Assembly: GCA_017507905.1 (NCBI GenBank)
Contig: JAFWAA010000027.1
Coordinates: forward strand, 1-41,229
From: Clostridia bacterium
Lineage (GTDB): Bacteria; Bacillota; Clostridia; Oscillospirales; CAG-272
Reading direction: 5' to 3'
DNA length: 41,229 nt
This document shows positions 8,897-16,975 of this stretch, in pieces. The translations under genes and the position numbers were made by a program. Each line of letters begins with the position of its first letter. Within the stretch, counting starts at the first letter, position 1. The notes below the pieces were generated by a model. That model was not told where the DNA came from. It ran no database searches and saw only the letters and a program-made list of their open reading frames with translations.

Positions 8897-10219
8897 ATGC
8901 CGTTTTCTTCGCGAACGGTCGGCATTTATACGCTCGGCTGTAAGGTCAATCAATACGAATCCGAGGCGATCGCCGAGGCCCTTGAGGCACGCGAATTTGC
9001 GCTCTGCGCGCCCACCCTTCCCTGCGATGCCTACGTCATCAACACCTGCACGGTAACGGCGGAATCCGACCGCAAGGCAAGGCAGTTCATTCGCCGCGCC
9101 ATTCATCAAAATCCCCGTGCATTCGTGCTGGTCACGGGCTGTCTTGCCCAGACCCAGCCGCATTCGGTCGCCTCGATCCGCGGTGTGGATTGCGTTTGCG
9201 GAAACACCGAAAAGCTCGCCGTCGTAAGGGAGGCCGAGCGCCTCTTTGCCGAGGGCAAAAAGCCGGAGCAGCCCCGCATCCTGCTCTCGCCCCCCGACGC
9301 CAAGGGCTTTGAGCCGATGTGTATCTCTCGCTTTGACCGCACCCGTGCCTACGTCAAGATCGAGGACGGCTGCGAGAACCACTGCACCTACTGCATCATC
9401 CCCGCGGCGCGCGGAAAAGTGCGTTCCAAGGCGCCCGAGGAGGTGCTTGACGAGGTGCGCCGCCTGACCGAGGGCGGCTGTCGCGAGATCGTTCTGACCG
9501 GCATTGAGACCGCCTCCTACGGCAAGGATCTTGCCAACGGCTACGGCCTTGCCGATCTGCTTGAGGCGGTGGACCGCATCCCCGGGATCGGCCGCATCCG
9601 TCTCGGCTCGCTCGATCCCTCCCTGATGAAGCAATCCTTCGTTGACCGCATCGCGCGCCTTCCCTCGTTGGCGCATCACTTTCACGTTTCCATGCAAAGC
9701 GGCTCCGACCGCATTCTCGCGCTGATGAAGCGCAAGTACAACCGCCAAATGGCTCTGGACGGCATGGAGCGTCTGCGCCGAGCCATGCCCGACGTGCAAT
9801 TCACCACCGACATCATCGTCGGCTTCCCCGGGGAGAGTGAGGAGGACTTCCTCCAAACGGTGGATCTGGCACGCCGCGCACGCTTTTTGATGATCCACGT
9901 CTTTCCCTATTCGGGAAGAAGCGGCACCCCCGCCGCGGGAATGCCCGGGCAGATCCCCACCGAGGAAAAGCGCCGCCGCGTTTCCGCACTCTCGGCCGTT
10001 GCCGCCGAGATCCGCGAGGAGCTGCTTGCCGAAATGCAGGGCAAGACCGTTGAGGTCCTCTTTGAGACCGACGAAAAGGGCTTCAGCCGCGGACACACCG
10101 CAAGCTTTATTGAGGTGCATTGTCCCACCGAGCGCCCGATGCAGGGAGAAACGGGGACAGCCCGCATCACCTCCTGTCGGGAGGGCTTCTGCATCGGTAC
10201 GCTGATCACAAAGTCCTAA
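8897..10219 (+). CDS. mtaB: tRNA t6A37 methylthiotransferase MtaB
   Basis: A 440-aa radical-SAM methylthiotransferase. The N-terminal UPF0004 domain binds one 4Fe-4S cluster through C15 ([10 protein letters not shown]), C51 (NTCTVT) and C82 (TGCLAQ). The radical-SAM cluster motif CENHCTYC gives C159, C163 and C166, and a C-terminal TRAM-like region follows. The LGCKVNQ and NTCTVT wording fits MtaB (converts t6A37 to ms2t6A37 in ANN-reading tRNAs) better than MiaB or RimO. The substrate is made by the pathway of tsaE and tsaB, which lie downstream on the same strand. Confidence 0.93.
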   Translation: MPFSSRTVGIYTLGCKVNQYESEAIAEALEAREFALCAPTLPCDAYVINTCTVTAESDRKARQFIRRAIHQNPRAFVLVTGCLAQTQPHSVASIRGVDCVCGNTEKLAVVREAERLFAEGKKPEQPRILLSPPDAKGFEPMCISRFDRTRAYVKIEDGCENHCTYCIIPAARGKVRSKAPEEVLDEVRRLTEGGCREIVLTGIETASYGKDLANGYGLADLLEAVDRIPGIGRIRLGSLDPSLMKQSFVDRIARLPSLAHHFHVSMQSGSDRILALMKRKYNRQMALDGMERLRRAMPDVQFTTDIIVGFPGESEEDFLQTVDLARRARFLMIHVFPYSGRSGTPAAGMPGQIPTEEKRRRVSALSAVAAEIREELLAEMQGKTVEVLFETDEKGFSRGHTASFIEVHCPTERPMQGETGTARITSCREGFCIGTLITKS

Positions 10220-10277
10220 CCGCACGTGTAAAAAAACTTCACCCCTCGCAAATCCAAAAGGAAAGGAGAAGATCGCC

Positions 10278-12395
10278 ATGGAAAACAAAGGACTTGTACG
10301 CGGCTTTGGCTCGTACTCGGCCTCGCAGCTCGAAAAGGTGCGCGCCGACCTCGGCATAAGCATGCCGCTGTCTCTTTTGACGCGCTGTGCCACCTACTAC
10401 CGCAACTATCTCAAGCGCGATCCCTCCGTCGAGGAGCTGAAGCTTCTGGATCTCTTTTCCGCACGTCTTGGCACCTCTCCCGACGCCCTTTCCCTGACCG
10501 AGCTTTCCTCGCCCGACGAGTTTGTCCTGGGGACCTATGCAGACTGTCTGCGCAAGAGAAAGACCGTAAAGCCGAATGCCCCCGCGCACCCCTCCCTCAA
10601 GGAGATCGTTGAGATCACGGGAGCCTACCAGGCACGCCTTGGACACAGAAAACCCGAGGATCACAGCGCCGTGCTGATCCCCGAGGATCGCACCGCCTGC
10701 TTTGCCTCCTCGCTTGCCCCCAACTGTCTGTCCATCGTGGGATCTCCCGCACAGCTTCGCGTTTTGCCCGAGGGAACGCGCCGCATAAGCAAGGACGACG
10801 ACCGCATTCTTCTGCTCTCCTCCCCCTCGGAAAGCTCCCCCATACAGTACCAGCTCGCCATCGGTGAGCTGCTCAACGACAAGGAGCTGACCGACCGCCT
10901 CATCGGTCTGCGCACCGTTGGCGCCTACGGCCTGCTCTACGATCTGCTCTTCCTGACCGAAAGCGTTTGGCTTGACGTCTCCTGCCTCTCTCGCGTCCGC
11001 GAGACGGTGCCGCTGAGGCTCCTGGCCGCAGGCTACGCGGGGGACCGCCTGATCCGCGTATCCGCACCCGACGTTCCCACCGTTCTTTCCCTGTGCCGAA
11101 GCTACGGCGTTCGTGCCTCGGTCTTCGGGATCACCACGGCCGACGGCAAGATCCGCATCTCCAATCAGCACAGCCCCGACGTCCTGCTCGATGCCGAGCT
11201 TCTTCGTATGCTCTGCCCCGTAACGCCCTTTGGCGCGCACCTGGCAAGCGAGGATCCCGCAGCTCCGCTGCATATCTCGCATACCTGCGTATACAACGGT
11301 CAGTGCGCTTATCTGGCCGGGGACGCAGCCCCCACGAAGGAGTCGCTCTCCCTGCTTTCCCACGTTCACGCCGGCGGCTACGTGGAGGCAAAGGCCTCTC
11401 CCTTCCTGCAAACCGTTTACGCTACCGTGGCCCCGCTTTGCGCCCTGGCCGTTTCAGGCTGTGGCTTTGGCGAGATCACGCTTCGCCCGAGCATGACCGT
11501 GCCGCCTTTTTCGAAGGACGAGCAAGAAAATGCTTCGGCGACCTCCGCGCTTCTCGGCTTTTATCGCGTGCAATCCGAGCTTGGTATTCACTCGGCGGGC
11601 CTGAGTCTGATCAGCGACGAGCGCGCGCGGACGACCAAATTCTCGGTCTTTGCCGACGCCCTTGGCACATCCTGCCCGAGCCAATTCTCCACGGCGGGAA
11701 CGCGCGTCTACCTCTGGCAGCTCTCGGTGCAGGCAAATGGGCTTCCCGATTTTGCCATGCTCCGCCGCGATCTGAACTTCATCGCGGATCTGCGCCGAAA
11801 GGGCAACCTGCTCAGCGCACGTCTGCTCTGCGAGGAATCCCTGACCGACGGACTGAAGGCTATGCAGAGCGAGGCGCTTTCCTGCCGCATCAAGAACGGC
11901 AGGACCGTGAGCGATCCGCCCTATCGGCTGGCACTGCTCCTGGAGACCAACGTCTTTATCCCGGCCGTGGTGGTCGGTGCCGTTATTCCTGCCCAGAAGA
12001 AGGCCGAAAGCGTCGCTTCTACATCTGCTATCCCCGGCCCCGGGGAGTCGCGCATCTGGTCCGAGCGTCCCGAGATCTCTCTGCTTTCTGCCGCAAACGA
12101 TCTCTCGGCGCAGATCCTGACCGCGATCCTCAACCGCAAGGGAGCAAACGCGCGCCTCTTTACCGCGCAGGGCTCGGAGGAGCTTTCGCGTGCGATCCTC
12201 GGCTCGCAGGTGCTGATCCTGTGCGGCAGGATCTCTCTCCCCAAGACCGCGCAGGTCGACTTTGCCGTGGAAACGTTGCACAAGTCCGGCGGCGTGATCC
12301 TCTCCGTGGGAAGCACCTCGCAGGAGTCGGATTTCTCCTTTGAGGGCGGAATTCCGAGCGACGTTTTGGATAAAATCTGCTCCTTTTCCGAATAA
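10278..12395 (+). CDS. Degenerate PurL-like protein (probable pseudoenzyme)
   Basis: A 705-aa intact ORF with AAAGGAGA upstream of its ATG, 58 bases after mtaB. It aligns collinearly with the genuine PurL of this window. Residues 18-50 match PurL 176-208 without gaps, including KRDP. Residues 424-446 match 750-772 (ALLGxxRxQxELGIxS). Residues 488-529 match 821-862, and 597-628 match 965-996. The catalytic elements are gone. The HCRHT region is replaced, there is no ETHNHPTE counterpart (about 100 residues shorter there), GGKDSM becomes GLSLIS, and the glutaminase cysteine C1070 corresponds to G678. The terminal SHGEGRF part is absent. FGAM synthase activity is therefore unlikely. The fold is inferred; the function is unknown, perhaps scaffolding or ligand sensing. 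Confidence 0.82.
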   Translation: MENKGLVRGFGSYSASQLEKVRADLGISMPLSLLTRCATYYRNYLKRDPSVEELKLLDLFSARLGTSPDALSLTELSSPDEFVLGTYADCLRKRKTVKPNAPAHPSLKEIVEITGAYQARLGHRKPEDHSAVLIPEDRTACFASSLAPNCLSIVGSPAQLRVLPEGTRRISKDDDRILLLSSPSESSPIQYQLAIGELLNDKELTDRLIGLRTVGAYGLLYDLLFLTESVWLDVSCLSRVRETVPLRLLAAGYAGDRLIRVSAPDVPTVLSLCRSYGVRASVFGITTADGKIRISNQHSPDVLLDAELLRMLCPVTPFGAHLASEDPAAPLHISHTCVYNGQCAYLAGDAAPTKESLSLLSHVHAGGYVEAKASPFLQTVYATVAPLCALAVSGCGFGEITLRPSMTVPPFSKDEQENASATSALLGFYRVQSELGIHSAGLSLISDERARTTKFSVFADALGTSCPSQFSTAGTRVYLWQLSVQANGLPDFAMLRRDLNFIADLRRKGNLLSARLLCEESLTDGLKAMQSEALSCRIKNGRTVSDPPYRLALLLETNVFIPAVVVGAVIPAQKKAESVASTSAIPGPGESRIWSERPEISLLSAANDLSAQILTAILNRKGANARLFTAQGSEELSRAILGSQVLILCGRISLPKTAQVDFAVETLHKSGGVILSVGSTSQESDFSFEGGIPSDVLDKICSFSE

Positions 12396-12430
12396 TCTGT
12401 AAAAAAGAAGAAAAAAATTCAAAAAAACTC

Positions 12431-12459
12431 TTGCTTTTTTGAAAAAGGTATGGTATAAT
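12431..12459 (+). promoter_or_regulatory. Promoter of rpmB
   Basis: TTGCTT (12431-12436), 17 bp, TATAAT (12454-12459), with extended -10 TG at 12451-12452. The transcript would carry a leader of about 70 nt. Confidence 0.8.
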
Positions 12460-12533
12460 ACCTCTTGTTGTAAAGTAAAAAAGTGCCGTCCCGGCATGGT
12501 CGGCAAAAGGTTTGTTTTTAGGAGGTGTCAAAA

Positions 12534-12704
12534 ATGGCAAAATGTTGCATCTGTGGCAAAGGCGTTGTGTTCGGTCAGAATGTGTCCCACTCTCACCGCA
12601 AGACCAACAGAACCTGGAAGCCGAATATTCGCAAAGTGAAACTGGAAGGCAGCAAAGCGATCTACGTTTGCTCTCGTTGCCTGCGCACTATGAAGAAAGC
12701 ATAA
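12534..12704 (+). CDS. rpmB: 50S ribosomal protein L28
   Basis: A 56-aa small basic protein of the large ribosomal subunit. It starts MAKCCICGKG and continues with SHSHRKTNRTWKPN, the L28 signature. Four cysteines in two pairs (C4/C7 and C46/C49) make it the zinc-binding (C+) version. The ATG at 12534 follows AGGAGG at 12520-12525. The gene is monocistronic, between its own promoter and a strong terminator. Confidence 0.97.
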   Translation: MAKCCICGKGVVFGQNVSHSHRKTNRTWKPNIRKVKLEGSKAIYVCSRCLRTMKKA

Positions 12705-12728
12705 TTGCAGATCCTGCAATCAAGAATA

Positions 12729-12758
12729 ATGGCAGACACGGCGTGTCTGCCATTTTTT
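12729..12758 (+). terminator. Terminator of rpmB
   Basis: 11-bp stem 12729-12739 / 12743-12753 (ATGGCAGACAC with GTGTCTGCCAT), followed by a run of six T ending at 12758. Confidence 0.93.
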
Positions 12759-12800
12759 CTACCCTCTCGTTTTTTCCATTTCAACGCAAGGAGGTTCCCC

Positions 12801-13022
12801 ATGGAACAGGCAAAGATCGATCGCATCAACGAGCTCGCAAGAAAATCCAAGGAGCAGCCCCTCTCTCCCGAGGAGGCCGCCGAGCAAAAGGCTCTGCGTG
12901 AGGAATATATCGCCGAATTTCGCGCAAGCTTTGGCGGTATTCTCGCCAACACCGTGGTGCAGTATCCCGACGGCAGCAGACGCTCCCTCGAGGACATCAA
13001 AAACGACAAGCAAAAAAAATAA
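12801..13022 (+). CDS. DUF896 / YnzC family protein
   Basis: A 73-aa protein of the DUF896 family (Bacillus YnzC), found almost only in Firmicutes. The family pattern is clear: IDRINELARKSKE, then LSPEEAAEQKALREEYIAEFR, a short helical hairpin. The start is ATG 12801 with AAGGAGG at 12788-12794. It sits just past the rpmB terminator, and I see no separate strong promoter for it, so it may depend on read-through. The molecular function is not established. Confidence 0.9.
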   Translation: MEQAKIDRINELARKSKEQPLSPEEAAEQKALREEYIAEFRASFGGILANTVVQYPDGSRRSLEDIKNDKQKK

Positions 13023-13040
13023 TGTCCTCTCGCCCCACAG

Positions 13041-13062
13041 AAAAAAAGCCCCGCTTGCGGGC
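13041..13062 (-). terminator. Terminator-like hairpin facing the minus strand
   Basis: A short GC-rich hairpin at 13048-13062 (GCCC...GGGC with a bulge), followed on the minus strand by seven T (complement of 13041-13047). No minus-strand gene ends here. It lies immediately upstream of the tsaE -35 box and would stop antisense transcription towards the DUF896 gene. Confidence 0.45.
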
Positions 13063-13069
13063 AAAGGGC

Positions 13070-13098
13070 TTTACAAAAGGGGCAAACTGTGCTATACT
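13070..13098 (+). promoter_or_regulatory. Promoter of tsaE
   Basis: TTTACA (13070-13075), 17 bp, TATACT (13093-13098), with extended -10 TG at 13090-13091. It probably drives tsaE-tsaB-rpiB-ispD-ispF and possibly rpe. Confidence 0.75.
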
Positions 13099-13143
13099 AA
13101 GATAATAAGATAGGAATATTACGGAAGAAAGGAGGCTCTACTC

Positions 13144-13626
13144 TTGAAGCAGCAGGAAATCATCTATACCGCAGACCCCCAAATGACCGAGGAGGTCGGT
13201 GCGCGTCTTGCCAAGCGTATGCAGGAGGACCCCGCCCTGCCCCCCTTCGTGGCGCTCTACGGCGATCTCGGCGTTGGAAAAACCGCCTTCGTCCGCGGAT
13301 TTGCTTCGGTCTTTTCCCCCGCCGCGGCCGTGCGCTCGCCCACCTTTGCTCTGGTACACGAGTATCGGGGAGGCGGCAAGCAGCTCTTCCATTTTGATAT
13401 GTACCGCATCGATTCGGAGGAGGATCTTCTTTCCATCGGCTTTTACGACTATTGGGACAGAAACGGGATCTGCCTTGTCGAATGGAGCGAAAAGATCCCC
13501 TACGCCCTTCCCGAGGCGTATATCCGTGTTCTGATCGAAAAGAACGATCCCTCTTGCCCCGAGAGTCGAAGGATCACTCTGCAAGAGATCCGTGAGGAGT
13601 GTGCACATGAAAATTTTAGCTCTTGA
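13144..13626 (+). CDS. tsaE: tRNA t6A biosynthesis ATPase TsaE
   Basis: A 160-aa P-loop ATPase with Walker A GDLGVGKT at residues 40-47 and the SPTF(A)LVHEY segment typical of the family. It cycles the TsaB-TsaD complex during threonylcarbamoyl transfer to A37 of tRNAs. The start is TTG at 13144, decided by AAAGGAGG at 13128-13135 with an 8-base spacing; no ATG or GTG fits. It overlaps tsaB by 20 bases. Confidence 0.95.
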   Translation: MKQQEIIYTADPQMTEEVGARLAKRMQEDPALPPFVALYGDLGVGKTAFVRGFASVFSPAAAVRSPTFALVHEYRGGGKQLFHFDMYRIDSEEDLLSIGFYDYWDRNGICLVEWSEKIPYALPEAYIRVLIEKNDPSCPESRRITLQEIREECAHENFSS

Positions 13627-14314
13627 CAGTACCGCCACAGCCGCATCCGTCGCGCTTTGCGAGGACGAGCGCCTGCTTGGCGAATACACCATACAAAACG
13701 GAAACACCCACAGCGAAACGCTGTTGCCGATGGTCGAGTCCCTGCTTGGCTTCTTTGGCCTGACCGTGGGGGAGATCGACCTCTTTGCCGTCTCCACGGG
13801 CCCCGGCTCCTTTACGGGCGTCCGCATCGGCGTAGCCACCCTCAAGGGGCTCGCCTTCGGACAGGGCAAATGCTGCATCGGCGTATCCACGCTGGAGGCG
13901 CTGGCCGAAAATCTTGCGCACACGGACGGCTTGGTCTGCCCCGTGATGAACGCGCGCCGCAAGCAGGTCTACACGGCGCTCTTCCGCGCAAGGGACGGAA
14001 AAACCGAGCGTCTGCTTCCCGATTCGGCCATAGCCATCACCGAGCTTGACGCGCTGCTTGAGGCCTACGCCGAGCCGATCCGCCTCGTGGGCGACGGCTA
14101 CGACGTCACGCTCCCGGAGCTGACCCATTCGGTGATCGCCGTTCCCGACCGTCTGCGCAGCCAGAGCGCCTATTCCGTGGCGCAGGTGGCTCGCCGCCTT
14201 TACGCCGCAGGCACCCGCATGACCGACGCCGAGCTTGTGGCCACCTATCTGCGTCCCTCCCAGGCGGAGCGCGAGCGCCGAGAGCGCCTGCAGGCATCCG
14301 CCAAAAAATCCTGA
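13607..14314 (+). CDS. tsaB: tRNA t6A biosynthesis protein TsaB
   Basis: A 235-aa ASKHA-fold protein that pairs with TsaD in the t6A37 synthase. It starts MKILALDSTATAAS, and the segment TGPGSFTGVRIGVATLKGLA is the family hallmark. The ATG at 13607 follows GAGGAG and lies inside the end of tsaE. In many Firmicutes rimI and tsaD follow; here rpiB follows instead, so those partners must be elsewhere. Confidence 0.95.
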   Translation: MKILALDSTATAASVALCEDERLLGEYTIQNGNTHSETLLPMVESLLGFFGLTVGEIDLFAVSTGPGSFTGVRIGVATLKGLAFGQGKCCIGVSTLEALAENLAHTDGLVCPVMNARRKQVYTALFRARDGKTERLLPDSAIAITELDALLEAYAEPIRLVGDGYDVTLPELTHSVIAVPDRLRSQSAYSVAQVARRLYAAGTRMTDAELVATYLRPSQAERERRERLQASAKKS

Positions 14315-14336
14315 ATAGTATTGCGAGGTAACCGTA

Positions 14337-14792
14337 ATGAACAAGAAGATCCTCTCCATCGGCTGCGATCACGCCGCCTATAATCTGAAGCTGAAGCTGA
14401 TCCCTTACCTTGAGGAAAAGGGCTATGAGATCCTGGACGTGGGAACCGACTCCCCCGACAGCTGCGACTATCCCGTGTTTGCCAAGCGCGTTTGTGAGAA
14501 CATTCAAAACGGCGTTTGCGAGCTGGGCATTCTCATTTGCGGAACGGGCATCGGTATGTCCATGGCCGCCAACAAGCACCGCGGCATTCGCGCGGCCGCT
14601 TGCTCGGACACCTTCAGCGCAAGAGCCACCAGACAGCACAACAATGCAAACGTCCTCTGCTTCGGCGAGCGCGTGGTCGGCTACGGCATGGCCTGCGAGC
14701 TGGTCGACGCTTTCCTCGACACCCCCTTTGAGGGTGGAAAGCACCAAAGACGCGTGGATATGCTCACCGCGATCGAGGACGCAGAGAAATAA
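14337..14792 (+). CDS. rpiB: Ribose-5-phosphate isomerase B
   Basis: A 151-aa RpiB/LacAB family sugar-phosphate isomerase that interconverts ribose 5-phosphate and ribulose 5-phosphate. It begins with IGCDHAAYNLK. The catalytic cysteine is C68 in ICGTGIGMSMAANK, and the ARATRQHNNANVLCFGERV segment is conserved. It lies 22 bases after tsaB. Together with rpe downstream it covers two steps of the non-oxidative pentose phosphate pathway. Confidence 0.96.
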   Translation: MNKKILSIGCDHAAYNLKLKLIPYLEEKGYEILDVGTDSPDSCDYPVFAKRVCENIQNGVCELGILICGTGIGMSMAANKHRGIRAAACSDTFSARATRQHNNANVLCFGERVVGYGMACELVDAFLDTPFEGGKHQRRVDMLTAIEDAEK

Positions 14793-14839
14793 TCAAGCAA
14801 ACGCACGCCAATTCTCGTCAGGAAAGGAAGGGAGAGCCC

Positions 14840-15589
14840 ATGAAAACCGATGGAAAGCTTTTCACTCTGCTTGAGGAAACGATCGTCAAGCACCGCACCG
14901 TTGCTATTCTTCTGGCCGCGGGAAGCTCCACCCGTATGGGAAAGGCGCGCAACAAGCAGCTGGAGGTCATCGGCGGTGCCCCCGTGCTTGCGCACAGCCT
15001 TCTGGCCTACCAAAAATGCCCGCTGATCTCCGAGATCATCGTTGCGGCACGTCCCTGCGATTTTGACGCGATCGTTGACCTCGCCAAGACCTATCACATC
15101 TCCAAGCTCCGCCACGTCGTGGCAGGAGGAGCTACGCGCCAGGAATCGGCAGAGCGCGCGCTGGAAAAGCTTGACGCCTCGGCTCGCTATATCGCCGTGG
15201 CCGACGGCGCACGCTGCCTCGTGACGCCCGAGGATATTACGCGCGTTTGCCTGAAGGCCTACCGCAAAAAGGCCGCCAGCGCCGGGCATCTTGTGTCCGA
15301 CACCGTCAAGCGTACAAACGCCGCGGGCGCGGTCAAGGAGACCGTGGACCGCACGGGACTGTGGCAGGCGCAAACGCCGCAGGTCTTTCACGCCTCGCTC
15401 TACCAGGCCGCACTCCTGCGCGCAAGAAGCGACGGCTTTACCGCAACCGACGACAATTCCCTGATCGAGCATCTCGGCTACCGCGTCTACATGGTGGAGT
15501 GCGGCGGTCTGAACCTCAAGATCACCACCCCCGAGGACCTCGCTCTTGCTGAGGCGATCCTGCGTATGCGAGAGGAGGAGAAGGCATGA
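14840..15589 (+). CDS. ispD: 2-C-methyl-D-erythritol 4-phosphate cytidylyltransferase
   Basis: A 249-aa nucleotidyltransferase of the MEP isoprenoid pathway that forms CDP-ME from MEP and CTP. The CTP-binding motif [11 protein letters not shown] is near residue 25, preceded by an extra N-terminal segment of about 20 residues compared with typical members. Downstream are the motifs [12 protein letters not shown] and QTPQVF. Purine-rich GGAAAGGAAGGGAG precedes the ATG. Its TGA overlaps the ATG of ispF (15586-15589), so the two are translationally coupled. Confidence 0.96.
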   Translation: MKTDGKLFTLLEETIVKHRTVAILLAAGSSTRMGKARNKQLEVIGGAPVLAHSLLAYQKCPLISEIIVAARPCDFDAIVDLAKTYHISKLRHVVAGGATRQESAERALEKLDASARYIAVADGARCLVTPEDITRVCLKAYRKKAASAGHLVSDTVKRTNAAGAVKETVDRTGLWQAQTPQVFHASLYQAALLRARSDGFTATDDNSLIEHLGYRVYMVECGGLNLKITTPEDLALAEAILRMREEEKA

Positions 15590-16074
15590 TCCCGAATATC
15601 CGTATCGGACACGGCTACGACGTGCATCGCCTCGTTCCCGACCGCGCACTGATCCTCGGCGGCGTAGAGATCCCCTACGAAAAAGGCCTGCTTGGCCATT
15701 CGGATGCCGACGTGCTGACCCACGCCGTGATGGACGCCCTTCTCGGTGCGCTCGCGCTCGGCGACATCGGAAAGCACTTTCCCGACACCGATCCGCGCTA
15801 TCGGGGAGCCGACAGCCTCTGCCTTGCCAAGGAGGTCTGCGCCCTTTTGCACCGCGAGGGCTGGAGGATCGGGAATATCGACGCCACCGTTCTCGCGCAA
15901 GCGCCAAAGCTTGCCCCACATATTCCGCAGATGCGCAAAAACCTCGCCGCCTGTCTTGGGATCGAGGAGGACCGCGTCAGCGTGAAGGCCACCACCGAGG
16001 AGCATCTCGGCTTTACGGGAGAGGGTCTTGGCATCGCCGCCCACGCCGTTTGCCTGCTTCTCTTTGAGAGCTGA
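15586..16074 (+). CDS. ispF: 2-C-methyl-D-erythritol 2,4-cyclodiphosphate synthase
   Basis: A 162-aa enzyme of the MEP pathway that cyclises CDP-ME-2-phosphate to MEcPP. The metal ligands are D12 and H14 in GHGYDVHRL and H46 in [19 protein letters not shown]. The C-terminal [19 protein letters not shown] motif is complete. The start overlaps the stop of ispD by 4 bp. The 171 bases after it up to rpe hold no clear promoter or hairpin. Confidence 0.97.
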   Translation: MIPNIRIGHGYDVHRLVPDRALILGGVEIPYEKGLLGHSDADVLTHAVMDALLGALALGDIGKHFPDTDPRYRGADSLCLAKEVCALLHREGWRIGNIDATVLAQAPKLAPHIPQMRKNLAACLGIEEDRVSVKATTEEHLGFTGEGLGIAAHAVCLLLFES

Positions 16075-16245
16075 TCTATGCAAAGCACCGCAGAGGAACG
16101 GACAACCCTTTGCCAACGTCCCGCATTCTGATGCTCCCTTCCGTCTCCGCGATGCGCCCCTTACTGACAGAGTATGCCCCTTCTGCAAAAAATGACCGTA
16201 TTCTACACGCTTCGCCAACGCTCGTTGTGCGGGAAAGGACACGCC

Positions 16246-16917
16246 ATGATCTATATTGCCCCTTCTCTTCTCTCTGCCGACTTTTCGGATCTTGCCAATG
16301 AGATCCGCCGCGTTTCGGAGGCAGGCGCACAGTACCTGCACCTGGACGTGATGGACGGCGAGTTCGTGCCCAACATCACCTTTGGCGCACCCGTGATCGC
16401 CTCCCTGCGCCGCTGCACGGGAATGGTGTTCGACGTGCATCTGATGATCCGCGAGCCCATTCGCTACATCAAGGATTTTGCCAAGGCGGGCGCTGATCTG
16501 ATCACCTTCCATCTGGAAAGCTGCCAGGATCCCCGCAAGGTCATTCGCGAGATCCGCGAACGCGAGATCCGTTGCGGCATCGCCATCTCGCCCGCGACCC
16601 CCGTCGACCTCGTTCTGCCCTATCTTGAGGAGGTGGACATGGTCCTGATCATGACGGTGGTTCCCGGATTTGGCGGACAAGCGCTGATCCCCTCGTGCCT
16701 GGACAAGGTACGCTTTTTGCGCCGCTATGCCGATCGTCGCGGACTGACGATCGACATTGAGGTGGACGGCGGCATCAAGGAGGACAATATTGCCCTCGCG
16801 ACCGAGGCAGGCGCGAACGTGATCGTTGCCGGCTCGGCCATCTTCGGCTCCAAAAAGCCGCGCTCCGTGATTGAGGCCATGCGCAAGGCCGCCGCCGAGC
16901 ATCCCTTTCGCGGATAA
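16246..16917 (+). CDS. rpe: Ribulose-phosphate 3-epimerase
   Basis: A 223-aa TIM-barrel epimerase interconverting ribulose 5-phosphate and xylulose 5-phosphate. Motifs are IAPSLLSADF at the N-terminus, LHLDVMDGEFVPNITFG, VPGFGGQ and DGGIKEDN. The ATG at 16246 follows GGAAAGGA. An in-frame upstream ATG (16174) would add 24 residues with no family match and was not used. It is separated from ispF by 171 bases and is the last gene of the plus-strand run. Confidence 0.96.
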   Translation: MIYIAPSLLSADFSDLANEIRRVSEAGAQYLHLDVMDGEFVPNITFGAPVIASLRRCTGMVFDVHLMIREPIRYIKDFAKAGADLITFHLESCQDPRKVIREIREREIRCGIAISPATPVDLVLPYLEEVDMVLIMTVVPGFGGQALIPSCLDKVRFLRRYADRRGLTIDIEVDGGIKEDNIALATEAGANVIVAGSAIFGSKKPRSVIEAMRKAAAEHPFRG

Positions 16918-16928
16918 GCAGAAATAGA

Positions 16929-16971
16929 AAGAAGCACAGCAGGAATTCCTTCCTGCTGTGCTTCTTTTTTT
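16929..16971. terminator. Bidirectional terminator, rpe and icd
   Basis: Perfect 17-bp stem 16929-16945 / 16950-16966 with loop TTCC, running into a T-tract on the plus strand (to 16971). On the minus strand it is followed by TTTCTATTTC. It closes both convergent operons. Confidence 0.93.
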
Positions 16972-16975
16972 CGTC

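Noticed and set aside
10278-12395. Functional second FGAM synthase
   Set aside because: All motifs needed for synthase and glutaminase chemistry are missing, and about 500 residues of PurL have no counterpart.
16075-16245. A small gene or regulatory element between ispF and rpe
   Set aside because: No open frame with a ribosome site, no hairpin with a T-run and no convincing promoter was found in these 171 bases.
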